Shown here one piece after another: positions 1 to 9,830 of a stretch of 64,000 nt of DNA. The notes under the pieces are model-generated. The model searched no databases. It saw nothing but the letters and a program-made list of their open reading frames with translations, and was not told where the DNA came from. This stretch comes from Pseudomonas benzenivorans (GTDB lineage: Bacteria; Pseudomonadota; Gammaproteobacteria; Pseudomonadales; Pseudomonadaceae). The stretch covers positions 2,604,001 through 2,668,000 of the forward strand of contig NZ_CP137892.1 in assembly GCF_033547155.1 (NCBI RefSeq), read 5' to 3'. Numbering within the stretch: position 1 is the first letter of the stretch; each line of letters starts with the position of its first letter. The position numbers and the translations under genes were made by a program.

Positions 1-318
1 AAAGTAGCGGGAAGCCTCCGTCTCATTCTGCTTTTCTTTGATCGCCTCAGCACAGAAAGCCATGGCATCCTCAAGTTCAATATCACCAGCATCGACCATT
101 CCAGCAAGCATATCGAACAGCTCTGCAAACTTATGGCGACTCAAACGCAACACTTCATTGAATAGCTCTTGCTTCTTCTCGCGAAGCATCTCATTAGCCT
201 TGCTAACACTCGCAGCGGCAAGATGTAGCATTAGATCAGGATCTGCAAGCTTATGAAAAAGCCCCACAGTCTCACTAACCATTTCCGCTTTAAAATTTGA
301 TTCACAGTTACCGCACAT
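1..318 (-). CDS. Hypothetical phage protein, 3' end cut by the window edge
   Basis: The frame opens at an ATG (318) and runs to position 1 without a stop, giving at least 106 residues. The SD-like AGAGG sits about 9 nt upstream. The N-terminus has a CxxC pair (MCGNC), then helical, charged sequence with no recognised domain. It is the last gene visible before the left edge and has its own promoter and leader of the phage early type (hairpin 360-371, operator-like site 400-417), so it is probably not co-transcribed with the tail genes. Function is unknown. A regulatory role is only an inference from the leader it shares with replication genes. Confidence 0.6.
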   Translation of the reverse strand, partial: MCGNCESNFKAEMVSETVGLFHKLADPDLMLHLAAASVSKANEMLREKKQELFNEVLRLSRHKFAELFDMLAGMVDAGDIELEDAMAFCAEAIKEKQNETEASRYF

Positions 319-359
319 GGTTACAACCTCTTTTCTTGTTGTTTTAACTTACAAGCTTA

Positions 360-371
360 TTGTCTCAACAA
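360..371 (-). promoter_or_regulatory. Leader hairpin of the GAGA-loop family
   Basis: On the minus strand TTGT-TGAG-ACAA forms a 4-bp stem. It is followed by AAAACAACAAGA and the ribosome site of the gene at 1-318. It is the weakest member of a family of six leader hairpins (see 23277, 30039, 36369, 38867, 39475). Confidence 0.45.
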
Positions 372-399
372 GTTAGGAAGTTGTAAATACATCAACTGC

Positions 400-417
400 A
401 AACATACCTAAAACCAG
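400..417. promoter_or_regulatory. Operator-like repeat, copy a
   Basis: The sequence AACATACCTAAAACCAG resembles sites at 29228-29246 (opposite orientation) and 29973-29990. All three lie upstream of genes with their own leaders. A repressor site is inferred; no cognate regulator is identified. Confidence 0.4.
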
Positions 418-483
418 TTACTACGCAAGAGCAATTGCCGGCTTTGAGGTCAAACAGGGCCTTAATATACTATGTGGATTATA

Positions 484-2892
484 TTAGCGATTAACAGTGA
501 TGGTCTGGACATCCGAATACTGACCATTAAGCTTGGCCTTGATAGTGAATGTGAGACTATCAGCATAAGTTCCTTCGACATATTGCAGCTCATTGTTCTC
601 ATCGAAGTACCAGGTGCGACGCAGCTCAAGTTCATTGTCGAAAGCCCAGGCTTCTGCTGACACCTCTTCCGTGCGAAGAATGCCGCTTTCGTCTGCGACG
701 GTAACGACGTACGTGCAGTATGTGAGCTGGGACTTGTCTTGCTCTTGATGCACGATGCTTGTGTCCGATCCGTCGCGTGTGCGCCATTGCAGTGTCGCTT
801 CGTCGATGATGAGTCCGCCGTCTGCAATGCCGTTGACCCGGAGCCTGCCGGGCCTCCAGGGCTTGCTGTTGGCCCCTTCATAGTGATACTCAACGACCGT
901 CGCATCAGCGTCTTTCAAGCGATTCGTCGCGGTCTTCGTCAGCATCTTGAAGCGAATCCACTCATCTTTCGTGTACTTCAGCTTGATCGCAGACGACAGA
1001 TCACCAGCCGCCCAGATCTTGGCACCGACCGGGTGAGCCAGTGGCCTGGTGTTAAAGATCCCGCGCTTCACGTCTAGCAGTCGTGCAGTCGTGGAGTTGT
1101 CGATCACGGTGCTCTTTGCATAGACCCATTCACGCCCTGCCCCGCTTGAGATCAAGTACAGGCCCATTCCCTGTAGGCCTTCTGATTCCGAGTACGACTC
1201 AAAGCCCACGGTGCTGCCGGTGACTGTGATCGATGCCTTCGAGTAGATGCCAGCAGACAACGACTCACCGCTGCTAAAAGTCTTCGTGAAGTACTGCTCT
1301 CCTGCGTCGATGAAAGACGAGTCGTTCTGTGCCTGCACGAGCAGCTTGAAGCTCATCGCATTAGCCGGGGCCTCGGCCATTAGCAGCACAGCGTCCGTAA
1401 GACCATCTGCGAAGATCGCTGGTGCGTCGATGATCTCGTACGAAGTGACGTTGCTGGCAGTGACCGAAGGCTTCGTCCAGGCACGCTCAGAGCCATCGCT
1501 GTAGACGGCAGAGAAGATCCCGTAGACATCTTGCACAAGGTTCATTGTGATTCCGCCGCTATCGAGCGAGCCAAGATTCACAGCAGTGACGCGCATGATT
1601 TGCTTATCGACGCCGAGAAACGGCCAGGTCAAGCTAACCACGTCGCCAACATTTATCTCTGAAAACGCGCGGGTGCACTCGACAACGCAGGACTTCATCG
1701 GCGACGAAATGGCCACGAGCTCACGCTGCGCGATCTTTGCCGCGATCTGCGCTGACGTGACCTGGGGCATGCTGATCGTCTGACTCTCGACGTCGCCCTT
1801 GTGCATCCGCAGGGCATTGTTCTGAGCAATCGCAGTGCGCTCTTCATAGCCGTGTTCGCGCGACAGGTACTTGACCCGGATTTCGTTCACGCCAGTGTCA
1901 AGGCTGCCGCTGGTGTAGCTCGAAACGGCCTTCAAATTAGACGGATTTAGCTCCGGAATCGTGGTGTTGCCATAGTCATTCCGCGTCAGCTTGAGCTTAA
2001 TTTTTCCCGTCTTTGGATCGTCGATCAGGTTACCTTGGATCACTTTCATGATCTCGGTGATGATCTGGCCAGCAGAAGCGGCGCTATCAATTACTAGAGA
2101 GATGCCAAAGTTCTCACCAAAAAGAGTCGAGCCGGCCATTAAGAACGACTCAGAATCGATCAAGTTTTTGGGGATTCCCGCGCCATAACGCTTGTCTGTC
2201 AGTAGCTCATAGACAACAAAAGCAGGGTTCGCGTCAGCGCCGATTCGCTCATTGAACGTGCCAGTGAACCCGTTCGTGTAAAGCTTGGGTCGAGGGGCTT
2301 TCGGAAACCTTGCTACTTCAAATGAGATTTTCTGCGGACTCGGGGAGTTGCCGATCCAGAAACCCTCAAACACTGCATAGCAAAGGCCTTTAAAACGGGA
2401 GATGCCGTCACCAACTTTTGCGCTCAAATAGCCATTTACAGGCTGGTATTGAGAGCCGGAATAGAAGCTAATTTTCCCGCCAGCGCCGCCAAATTCATAC
2501 TCTTCATTAGCGATATTAATTACAGAATCGCCGTAGAAAGTTGAATCAGCAAGAATGACGTCGCCGAAAATTATCTTTTTAAGCTCAACGTCAGGGCCAT
2601 GACAAATACCGAGCTGCACGCCCATATAATACTTGTGGCCGACAACTGTTTTTGTAGTGCGAAAAAGAGTCTTAACCTTCTCGGTTATTTCAGTGGTTTT
2701 TAAATCCCCGTACCACAAAACATTAGGGCCAGATATTTTTCGCGTGCCAAAGACTACTTGAATCGGACGCTCTGCGGCGCTTGGGAAATTAAAATCCTCA
2801 ATACCGGAGGCTTTTGCGCCTTCTGTTTTTGGGATCATCCGGGCCATAACAAACAACCCGATCAATACAAGACCAGCAAGAATCCAATTCAT
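484..2892 (-). CDS. Tail tip/host-specificity protein (Phage-tail_3 type)
   Basis: An 802-residue protein at the distal end of the tail module. It starts with a hydrophobic segment (residues 3-18), followed by beta-rich sequence of the type seen in tail-tip and baseplate hub proteins related to lambda gpJ. It lies downstream of the gpL-like gene, the usual place for the central tip protein that contacts the cell surface. The TTTGAGCGCAAA motif falls inside it at 2417-2428 (read as LSAK). The assignment rests on position, size and family-like sequence; the receptor cannot be predicted. Confidence 0.75.
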   Translation of the reverse strand: MNWILAGLVLIGLFVMARMIPKTEGAKASGIEDFNFPSAAERPIQVVFGTRKISGPNVLWYGDLKTTEITEKVKTLFRTTKTVVGHKYYMGVQLGICHGPDVELKKIIFGDVILADSTFYGDSVINIANEEYEFGGAGGKISFYSGSQYQPVNGYLSAKVGDGISRFKGLCYAVFEGFWIGNSPSPQKISFEVARFPKAPRPKLYTNGFTGTFNERIGADANPAFVVYELLTDKRYGAGIPKNLIDSESFLMAGSTLFGENFGISLVIDSAASAGQIITEIMKVIQGNLIDDPKTGKIKLKLTRNDYGNTTIPELNPSNLKAVSSYTSGSLDTGVNEIRVKYLSREHGYEERTAIAQNNALRMHKGDVESQTISMPQVTSAQIAAKIAQRELVAISSPMKSCVVECTRAFSEINVGDVVSLTWPFLGVDKQIMRVTAVNLGSLDSGGITMNLVQDVYGIFSAVYSDGSERAWTKPSVTASNVTSYEIIDAPAIFADGLTDAVLLMAEAPANAMSFKLLVQAQNDSSFIDAGEQYFTKTFSSGESLSAGIYSKASITVTGSTVGFESYSESEGLQGMGLYLISSGAGREWVYAKSTVIDNSTTARLLDVKRGIFNTRPLAHPVGAKIWAAGDLSSAIKLKYTKDEWIRFKMLTKTATNRLKDADATVVEYHYEGANSKPWRPGRLRVNGIADGGLIIDEATLQWRTRDGSDTSIVHQEQDKSQLTYCTYVVTVADESGILRTEEVSAEAWAFDNELELRRTWYFDENNELQYVEGTYADSLTFTIKAKLNGQYSDVQTITVNR

Positions 2893-2921
2893 ATTTTCTT
2901 CTTATTATTATTTTATGAATA

Positions 2922-3755
2922 TCAAACAAACGGGTTATCAGTCGGAATAGTTACGAACCCGAAAAAATTATCAAAGTTTCCGAAACTTTTACATGCAGCG
3001 GAAGATCTATCACAGCCCTTAGTTATCTTTAATTTATCGCCAATAACTAGATCGCTTAGCGGAGAAAACAACGTAATAACGCCAGCATTTACGGACAGGA
3101 CGTCTCTAAAATCATCGTCATTCTTAGAGATAATTGAGCCCTTGTAATAATCATTTGAATTCAAAAGCCCGGTTACGTTGATTGTGAAGCCGTTGTCTTG
3201 AATACTTGTGACAGTTACTTCTTCTTGCCAGTCTTGGATTTTTAGGCCGCAAAGCTCGTCGAAAACGTGATGGTTGCATTGAGCTTGATAGCCGAAACGC
3301 AGGCACTGGCGGCGCTGGAGAGCTGAAACAGAAGCGCAATCGAGCGTGGCAACTGTGTTATTCCAAGTCGTTTGCACTACCTCGCCGGAGAAAATGGTGA
3401 TGAACTCACCTGGCAATTCAGCTTCTTTGTTGAACCAAAGCCATGATTCTTTCGTGAAGCGATGGAAGCGGAAGACCTTGAGAGTGACGTGCTTTTTTGG
3501 CTGTTTGTTGCGAAAGATCATCGGTATTGGCGAGTCGCCGGGGACGTCGATCTGTAGCCGATTCCGGTTGTCTTGCTGACTGCGCTGGATCTTGTCGCGT
3601 TTGATTGGCAGCGGGTTATAGATCACGCCATCAGTGTGAAGCACTCTTTTTGAACTCGACGTGTATGCGTAAACATCTTCACCGTGTTCAAATAGGTAGA
3701 GTTCTGTGGGTGATCCGAAGCCTAGACTGGCCTCAATATCGCGTATGCTCGGCAT
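2922..3755 (-). CDS. Minor tail protein, DUF2163/BR0599 (gpL-like)
   Basis: A 277-residue protein. Its C-terminal half has spaced cysteines, including CxxxxxxxxC near residue 155 and a C-terminal GCDRSSAACKSFGN motif followed by a tryptophan-free FFGFVTIP segment. This is the signature of the DUF2163/BR0599 family, related to lambda tail-tip protein L, which in lambda binds an iron-sulphur cluster. It overlaps the end of the preceding gene, implying translational coupling. The family call is fairly firm; cluster binding is an inference from the cysteines. Confidence 0.75.
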   Translation of the reverse strand: MPSIRDIEASLGFGSPTELYLFEHGEDVYAYTSSSKRVLHTDGVIYNPLPIKRDKIQRSQQDNRNRLQIDVPGDSPIPMIFRNKQPKKHVTLKVFRFHRFTKESWLWFNKEAELPGEFITIFSGEVVQTTWNNTVATLDCASVSALQRRQCLRFGYQAQCNHHVFDELCGLKIQDWQEEVTVTSIQDNGFTINVTGLLNSNDYYKGSIISKNDDDFRDVLSVNAGVITLFSPLSDLVIGDKLKITKGCDRSSAACKSFGNFDNFFGFVTIPTDNPFV

Positions 3756-5247
3756 GTATCAGCTGCTTTATTGTTTTAGTTATTGTTGATATCTGGTCGG
3801 TTTCAAAGACAAAATTAAAATCATCTGACTCAAAACGAGACAGAAAAAGTGGTGCTGCGTAATCGATATCTTCGGCAGTTAGTGACTGAATGTCTTCGAG
3901 GAGATTCAGGGTTTGCGTGCCGTCAGTGTTATTTGTAACGCTGTCGATCTTTCTGTAAATCTTATCTCCATTATACAGAGAGAGTGAGATTGCCGGGGCG
4001 GAAGTGCCGGTATTTAGCGTAAGTTTTGATTCCTTGATTATGATTGCCTTGCCATTAGCCGAGATAACTTCATAACCAAAATATGGAGCTTCGCAATAAA
4101 ACTCCCGCTGCGCACCTTTTGTAATCTTTGCGAAGTCAACGAGCTGCTGGCGTTCTTCTTCTGAGAAAAATCTGTACTCGAAATTGAAAGTTCTGTAGGC
4201 ACCAGACGTTCTTTCATGATCGTGTTTCAGGCCAAAACCTGGATCGAATGACGCCCTTAGTAGTGCATAATTCGCAGTAATATCAGCAGATCTATCATAT
4301 CTGATAGTTAAAACAGGCTTATCATTACCATAATTATATTCCTGTAGATCATCATCCCATTCCACACGATCATCTATGTGCGTGAATTGTGTTTCATCCG
4401 GCAACTGGAAATCGATTGATTCAGGGTCAATATCGAAGGAAAGAGTCCTGGTCTCATAAAAATTCGAGGCTATTTTTGAGGTGTTTTCGTTCGAGAGGGA
4501 TGCTGGGAATACGGGGATAGCGGTTAGTTCTTCTAATGAGTTTTTCAAAACCAGAAGATCACAACTGAAAGCCAGGCCCTGGCGGGCCTCAATCGATACG
4601 ATCTCTGACTCTACTCCGCTAGTGATTAGCATAAACTCGCAAGCAGACAGAAACTCATTGCCCTTCTCTAGCGTTACGCCGTCATTTGAAACTACACACT
4701 TTGATTGCATGGGCCATAGCGGAATCAGCACTCTGCCACGCTGACTAATGATCTCGTTATCAAAAATATATCGGTCAGTGTCGAACAACGAATATTGAAA
4801 CTCAGCCGTGACGCGCGGCTTGTCTCTCAGTGCAATGCGCTGCTCAGTGCCATCAAATGCTTCGATTACTTCTGTCATGTACTGCACTCGAATTGATGGA
4901 CTTACAGACCAGTCAATCCGGTTGTCCACAAGCTTCATCACTTCGAAGTCAGAAATAGCCGCTACTACAGATCCAGCAACTGTCACCTGCACACCAGTAG
5001 CAAGGTTTTTCTGGCTTTGAAAAACTCGTAAAAATTTAGGTTCTCTAATCCCAAATTCCACGCCATCAAAACCGTCCAGCCCCTCAGCATTCAACAACTG
5101 AACATCACTCAACGTCTTTTTGCTGGCGAAAGTATGCCAGACCGAGAACTCAATCTTTTGTCCATCCGGCACGTAATGATCAGACACAACATCAACGAAG
5201 ACATTGTTCTTGTAAATATCAGCAAAGCCACCAGCAATTTTATTCAT
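3733..5247 (-). CDS. Minor tail/distal tail protein
   Basis: A 504-residue protein. The ATG at 5247 is chosen because it overlaps the stop of the previous gene (ATGAATAA). A longer frame to 5328 would overlap that gene by 90 nt. The C-terminal third (from about residue 345) resembles segments of DUF2460/distal-tail proteins, with an FNFEYRFFSEEERQQLVDF-like stretch typical of tail-hub scaffolds. It lies between two uncharacterised tail proteins and the gpL-like gene. The tail-tip role is an inference from position. Confidence 0.6.
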   Translation of the reverse strand: MNKIAGGFADIYKNNVFVDVVSDHYVPDGQKIEFSVWHTFASKKTLSDVQLLNAEGLDGFDGVEFGIREPKFLRVFQSQKNLATGVQVTVAGSVVAAISDFEVMKLVDNRIDWSVSPSIRVQYMTEVIEAFDGTEQRIALRDKPRVTAEFQYSLFDTDRYIFDNEIISQRGRVLIPLWPMQSKCVVSNDGVTLEKGNEFLSACEFMLITSGVESEIVSIEARQGLAFSCDLLVLKNSLEELTAIPVFPASLSNENTSKIASNFYETRTLSFDIDPESIDFQLPDETQFTHIDDRVEWDDDLQEYNYGNDKPVLTIRYDRSADITANYALLRASFDPGFGLKHDHERTSGAYRTFNFEYRFFSEEERQQLVDFAKITKGAQREFYCEAPYFGYEVISANGKAIIIKESKLTLNTGTSAPAISLSLYNGDKIYRKIDSVTNNTDGTQTLNLLEDIQSLTAEDIDYAAPLFLSRFESDDFNFVFETDQISTITKTIKQLIHAEHTRY

Positions 5248-6172
5248 CTTTAAGTACCGCGATACCCAGGTTTTGGATGCCGGTAGTTGCCTCCAGCCAC
5301 GACCCTTTCTTGTAAAGAGGGATAACAAAAAACTTGCTACGTCCGATCACTAGCTCACTTGCCGCAGAAACATAGTCAAGTGGCACAAAGAACAGTCCTG
5401 GAATCTGCGCAAAAGGAGAGTAATTTGAGCTAAAAAGAGTGAAGAAATTAACCGGAATTAGACCAGGAAACCCGCAATCCAATATCTTCCCGCGAGTATG
5501 TGTGCCTAGTCCGCCGTACTGATTTGAAGTTGAAAGGTATGTTGGCACTCCATTAACTGTCGGATATGCAAGCGAAGAAAGCGTTCTTGAACCGGTGTCC
5601 CACCCATTAAACTGCGCATGATTTACACGCAAGCAGAAGCAAGCTGCATTATTATAAAGCAACGGATAGAGAGCATTAGCGTTATAAACGTGCGTCGAGC
5701 TGACGATATTGCCGCCTGTTCCTGCGACAAAAACGGGCAATTTTCCAAAGATAACGTGCGAAAAACGTCCATCATCGTACTGAGTCGAGATGATAAAAAT
5801 ATCGCCCGAATAACTCAGGTAGCACGTTCCTTCAAAGCTTGTCTCGACATAGCACCGTGGCGCTTGCCGGAAACCTGGTTGTGAGAGATACCCGACACCA
5901 GCGGTGTAACCATCACAGGCATTCACAGCAATCCCACGCTGCTCAAAAACCGTCGAGTATGCGTAGCTCTCAGCGTACGGATTGAAGAGATCGAATGCCC
6001 GCAGCGTAAAAAAGCACCCAGCTTTCTGCACGGCCATGTACCTGCCAAGGCGCGGATCGCCGTTCACCATCTGACCGAAGTAGTTAACCGTCCAGCCTGC
6101 CAGGCCAAGGTGTCTATGAACAATCGACAGCAGATCCTCAGCGCTCGTGTACTTGTAAGACACTACTTTCAT
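5240..6172 (-). CDS. Hypothetical tail protein
   Basis: A 310-residue protein with no recognised domain. The start is taken as the ATG in a TGATG overlap with the preceding gene; an in-frame GTG lies one codon upstream. The sequence is rich in Gly, Tyr and Phe and has no signal peptide, consistent with a beta-structured virion protein. It shares size and operon position with the gene at 6172-7038, and both begin with a short stretch resembling SxYTSAEDLLS / TYSSAQLWLS. The two may be diverged paralogues. A role in the tail tip is inferred from context. Confidence 0.55.
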   Translation of the reverse strand: MKVVSYKYTSAEDLLSIVHRHLGLAGWTVNYFGQMVNGDPRLGRYMAVQKAGCFFTLRAFDLFNPYAESYAYSTVFEQRGIAVNACDGYTAGVGYLSQPGFRQAPRCYVETSFEGTCYLSYSGDIFIISTQYDDGRFSHVIFGKLPVFVAGTGGNIVSSTHVYNANALYPLLYNNAACFCLRVNHAQFNGWDTGSRTLSSLAYPTVNGVPTYLSTSNQYGGLGTHTRGKILDCGFPGLIPVNFFTLFSSNYSPFAQIPGLFFVPLDYVSAASELVIGRSKFFVIPLYKKGSWLEATTGIQNLGIAVLKDE

Positions 6173-7038
6173 CACGAGAGCCCCACTGCGAAGAGCTCAC
6201 CGGCAACGCCCAGATTCCTCACGACCAGGTACTGAGCACCATCAATCGTGAAGACAGAACCAGCAGCCAGCCCCGCAGGGCATGCAAACACCCCGTCTAG
6301 ATACCCAAGCCACTGCCCGTCATCAGCGTATGGCTCACCATCGAAGTACATATTCGGGTTCTGAAACTGCACAGAGCCATCGAATTTATCGGACACAACC
6401 AAGGCCCGAAATAGCGTAATTCCGCCATCTAGGTCACTACCAATGCGCTTGTTTTTGCCATCAAATGGGAACACATACGCACACTTGCGGCTGTAATCGA
6501 AGCTAGCGAACGAGCTCAGGCCAGCCCCATATTCGCCCCCAACAGCCTGCCAGGTGCCATCAGGAACGCAGACTTTCGGGCACTTCTGAGCACCGCCAGC
6601 GAAATACGGGAACGCAGACCCACCCGAAGATCCGCCGACGAAGCACGGAAACGAGTACGTGCGGGCACTGCCGAACGCCTCGATCAGTCCCAGGTACGCG
6701 CTGTAATAGACACCATTTGAGCGCAAAACAAAGATAACCCGGCGCTCATTGATGATCGTCCAGGTGTCCACAGCGCCCGCAGGCAGCATCAATCCCGGCA
6801 AGCCGGAAAAGGGCGACTGCTGGACAACATTCAGGCCCATGGTTTGATGCTCGAACGCCGTCAGTAGCAGCTCACTGCCCGACAAGGCCATGCCGATGTT
6901 GCCGCCCAATGGGATCTGAAAGATCTTCTCTGACTCAGTATCTTTGACTGCAAACCAGCCATTTGACGGCAAAAGGTATGCAGTTATATACGAGAGCCAG
7001 AGTTGAGCAGAAGAATAAGTAGAGATATGGACAGTCAT
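6172..7038 (-). CDS. Hypothetical tail protein
   Basis: A 288-residue protein, first gene of the tail-tip operon after the tape measure. It is Gly/aromatic-rich with no recognised domain. It has its own -10 (TATAGT at 7061-7066) and an AACAATAAATAA leader in the 39-bp gap behind the tape-measure gene, so distal tail genes may have an internal promoter. The 12-mer TTTGAGCGCAAA occurs at 6716-6727. Virion role is inferred from position only. Confidence 0.55.
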   Translation of the reverse strand: MTVHISTYSSAQLWLSYITAYLLPSNGWFAVKDTESEKIFQIPLGGNIGMALSGSELLLTAFEHQTMGLNVVQQSPFSGLPGLMLPAGAVDTWTIINERRVIFVLRSNGVYYSAYLGLIEAFGSARTYSFPCFVGGSSGGSAFPYFAGGAQKCPKVCVPDGTWQAVGGEYGAGLSSFASFDYSRKCAYVFPFDGKNKRIGSDLDGGITLFRALVVSDKFDGSVQFQNPNMYFDGEPYADDGQWLGYLDGVFACPAGLAAGSVFTIDGAQYLVVRNLGVAGELFAVGLS

Positions 7039-7077
7039 TATTTATTGTTTTTATTGGTTGACTATATCTCTATCTTA
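7039..7077 (-). promoter_or_regulatory. Late-type promoter and leader for the tail-tip operon
   Basis: The minus strand carries TATAGT at 7061-7066, followed about 12 nt later by AAAACAATAAATAA and the ATG at 7038. It matches the -10 plus A/T triplet leader seen before many virion genes here. No convincing -35 is visible. Confidence 0.4.
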
Positions 7078-9825
7078 TCATAGCGATCTCACTACTTCCG
7101 CATTGCTTCTAAGTGTGTTCAAAAATTTAGTTTCGTATGAAGGGTGTTCAAACACGCTGTGAGCAATGGCGTCATTATCAAGATTGTTGATTATGGTTAT
7201 ATTCGGAGATTCGCCATTACCATTGCCGCTTCCTGCGTTTTTGCGATGGCGTGGATCTTTTTCAGTGATCATTTCCTCGCCTTTCTTCGCGACAATGAGC
7301 GCCTCATCCGGGCTCAAACCGTAGTTGTCAGCACCCTGCCCGATAATGCCCCCGGTATGAAACTTTGGCAGGCTCCCGATCAGACCGGACAAACTACTCA
7401 TCAAGCCGCCACCGCTGCCCGCACCTGCCGCTGACGAGCTTCCTCCAGAAAGAGCAGAGATCATGGACTGGTATGCAAGCTGAATGACGAGCTTCGCAAT
7501 GATCTTGCCGATATCCATCAGCACAGACTGAGCCATATCTGAAAAGGCTTCTTTTGCCGATTTCGAGCCAGAAATTAGCTCAGAAAATGCATTTTCGAAG
7601 CCAGAAGTCATAGAGTCACCGACCTTTTCCATGATCGATTCGAGTTCAAATACCTCCGCTTTGGCTTCTTTTGCAGCCTCTGCGAACTTATCTGCGCGCT
7701 CAGGATTGCCAACTTCTGTGGTCTTTTCAGTCCCTTTTTTCTCTAATTCCACAACTTCTTTGAGATATTCGAACGGCGAAATCTTGTTTGTTTCGAGCTT
7801 TTTCTTGAGGGCAGCAAACTGGCTTTCGATATCGTTGAGCTCAATTTCGGCTTTCTTTGCGCTCAAAAGATCCTTTACTGCCGTGGAATCTACGCCGACT
7901 TCTTCCATGTCGCGCACGGTGTCTTTCCACTGCTTGTCGAGCTTTTCCAGCTCAACGCCGACAGAATCGCCACGAATTACACGCAGCTCCAGCTCGGCCT
8001 CTTCCTTGATCTGCTCCAGCTGTGCTTTCAGATTGCCAAGTTCTGCGGCCCGGTTGGCTTTGAGAATGGCTGATTGAGCAACGAGGTCAGCGCCGATCTG
8101 CTTCTGTTCCATGCGCTTCCTGGTGATCTCGGCCTCTAGGTCTTTAATGGAAGTAAGAGCACCTCCCCTCGCGCCGTCATTAAGCTCAACGGCCAGGATT
8201 TTTCCTTGAGCTGCAATTTGGGCTTCGAGGGACTTGATGTCTTCGTCGATCAGCTTCTTACGCTGTGTGCTGATCTCACGTGCTGAGTCGAGCTCAAGCT
8301 TTAAACGCATGTCCGCAATTTTATTGGCCGACAGGCCTTCATCACGCGCACGTTGTTCGAGGCCAGCTAGATCCAAGTCGCGCTTGTTTTCAATGTTCTT
8401 GATCTTTGCTTCGATCTCAGCCTTGGCCAGGTCAGCAAGAAGTTTGACTTGAGAGGCTGCCTGGGCTGCTGCTGCGGCGGCGTTAGCTGCATTGAATTTA
8501 GCGTCACCGCCCTTTGCGATATCCCTCTTCTTCTCTTGTTCTTCTGTTTTTACTTTAATGGCCAGGTCGTTTTCGATGCTGGTTACTTTTTCGTTGTAGT
8601 CTTTCTTGAGACTTTCAGCGTCGAATGTTCCGTTAACAACAAGATTGATATTTTCTTTTACGAGGTTATTTGATTCTTCCCTTAGCTCTCTGAGCTTATT
8701 AATTGTCGGCTGCAAATTTCTAGCTTCAAAAGCGGGGCCTTTTTTGTTTAGTGCAATCGCATAATTATTTGCCGCATCTGATATCTGGTTAAGCTGATTT
8801 GAAAGATCGCCTGCGCCAACTAATTTCAAGGCGCTAGATATTGGCTTAATAAAGGCATTGTTAATTAGCTGCACGAATCCTGCAAAAGCCTTCCTGAGAA
8901 CTTTTTCAGTGGCATTCATTACTTCATTGGTGCCGGTCTCAATAGTTTGCATGCCAGTAACAAATACCTCAGCAAACAGGAGAACCACCGATTTCATACC
9001 GTGAAAAGCAATATCGAAAGAGTCTTTCAACTTTGCAAGAAAGTCTACGCCGTCGATCATGCCATTAATAACGCTTCTGAACTTCTCTCCAATTGAATTC
9101 AGTGGAGCCTGAGCACCTTCGGACATGCCGAGCATTTGTTCTTTAACAATCTCAACAAGAGCTTGAAGTTCAGGGGCGATATTTGCGAAGGCTTTCTTGA
9201 ATGTAGAGTCTGCAATCTGTCCAAGTGTTTGAAACTCGGTGTTTAAGCTGCGAACGGCCTTCGCATCAAAGCTTGAAATAACTAGGTTGTACTGTTTTGC
9301 TTGTTCAAGCATTTTGCGGAATTCAGCACCACCATCTTTAAGAGCTGGTAGCAGGTTCCGCATTGCGTCAGACCCCATCTGATCCAAGAAAGTAAACTGC
9401 GCACTAGCAGACATGTCTTTCATGGTTTCAGCGATTTTTAACAACTGTTCCTGAGGATTCAGCTTCATGAAATCTTTTACGTCAACATTCATGATCTCGA
9501 AGAAGTCAGTGGCACCGCCAGCCTGGATTGACGACCACTCCTCTAGCTTAATGCGGACTTCCGCTAGAGAGTCGGCATATTCATCAGCACTTACCCCAGC
9601 AAGCTTCATGGCGGCATATTGACCAGCCATAAACTCTTCAGTAGACAGCGAAAGTCTCTGTGTAACTTTATCTAGTTCGGTTAAGTCTTCTAGAGCATTT
9701 TTAATGCCAGTAAAGCCGGCAAACGCAGCAAAAATAGCCGTCAACTTAGCGAACGTGCCGGTTAATACATTTGACGCCTCATCTTTCGCCCTAAGTACCA
9801 GGCTAATTACAGTATTGTTTGCCAT
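7078..9825 (-). CDS. Tail tape measure protein
   Basis: A 915-residue protein that sets tail length and is ejected with the DNA. The N-terminus (VISLVLRAKDEASNVL) is typical of tape measures. Residues 20-110 include a hydrophobic FAAFAGFTGI segment, the middle is long coiled coil rich in Lys, Glu and Ala, and a Gly/Ser-rich linker near residue 810 precedes a C-terminal globular part. It follows the frameshifted chaperone pair directly, the canonical order. A tail of some 130-140 nm would be expected from about 1.5 angstrom per residue (general rule, not measured). Confidence 0.9.
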   Translation of the reverse strand: MANNTVISLVLRAKDEASNVLTGTFAKLTAIFAAFAGFTGIKNALEDLTELDKVTQRLSLSTEEFMAGQYAAMKLAGVSADEYADSLAEVRIKLEEWSSIQAGGATDFFEIMNVDVKDFMKLNPQEQLLKIAETMKDMSASAQFTFLDQMGSDAMRNLLPALKDGGAEFRKMLEQAKQYNLVISSFDAKAVRSLNTEFQTLGQIADSTFKKAFANIAPELQALVEIVKEQMLGMSEGAQAPLNSIGEKFRSVINGMIDGVDFLAKLKDSFDIAFHGMKSVVLLFAEVFVTGMQTIETGTNEVMNATEKVLRKAFAGFVQLINNAFIKPISSALKLVGAGDLSNQLNQISDAANNYAIALNKKGPAFEARNLQPTINKLRELREESNNLVKENINLVVNGTFDAESLKKDYNEKVTSIENDLAIKVKTEEQEKKRDIAKGGDAKFNAANAAAAAAQAASQVKLLADLAKAEIEAKIKNIENKRDLDLAGLEQRARDEGLSANKIADMRLKLELDSAREISTQRKKLIDEDIKSLEAQIAAQGKILAVELNDGARGGALTSIKDLEAEITRKRMEQKQIGADLVAQSAILKANRAAELGNLKAQLEQIKEEAELELRVIRGDSVGVELEKLDKQWKDTVRDMEEVGVDSTAVKDLLSAKKAEIELNDIESQFAALKKKLETNKISPFEYLKEVVELEKKGTEKTTEVGNPERADKFAEAAKEAKAEVFELESIMEKVGDSMTSGFENAFSELISGSKSAKEAFSDMAQSVLMDIGKIIAKLVIQLAYQSMISALSGGSSSAAGAGSGGGLMSSLSGLIGSLPKFHTGGIIGQGADNYGLSPDEALIVAKKGEEMITEKDPRHRKNAGSGNGNGESPNITIINNLDNDAIAHSVFEHPSYETKFLNTLRSNAEVVRSL

Positions 9826-9830
9826 TATTT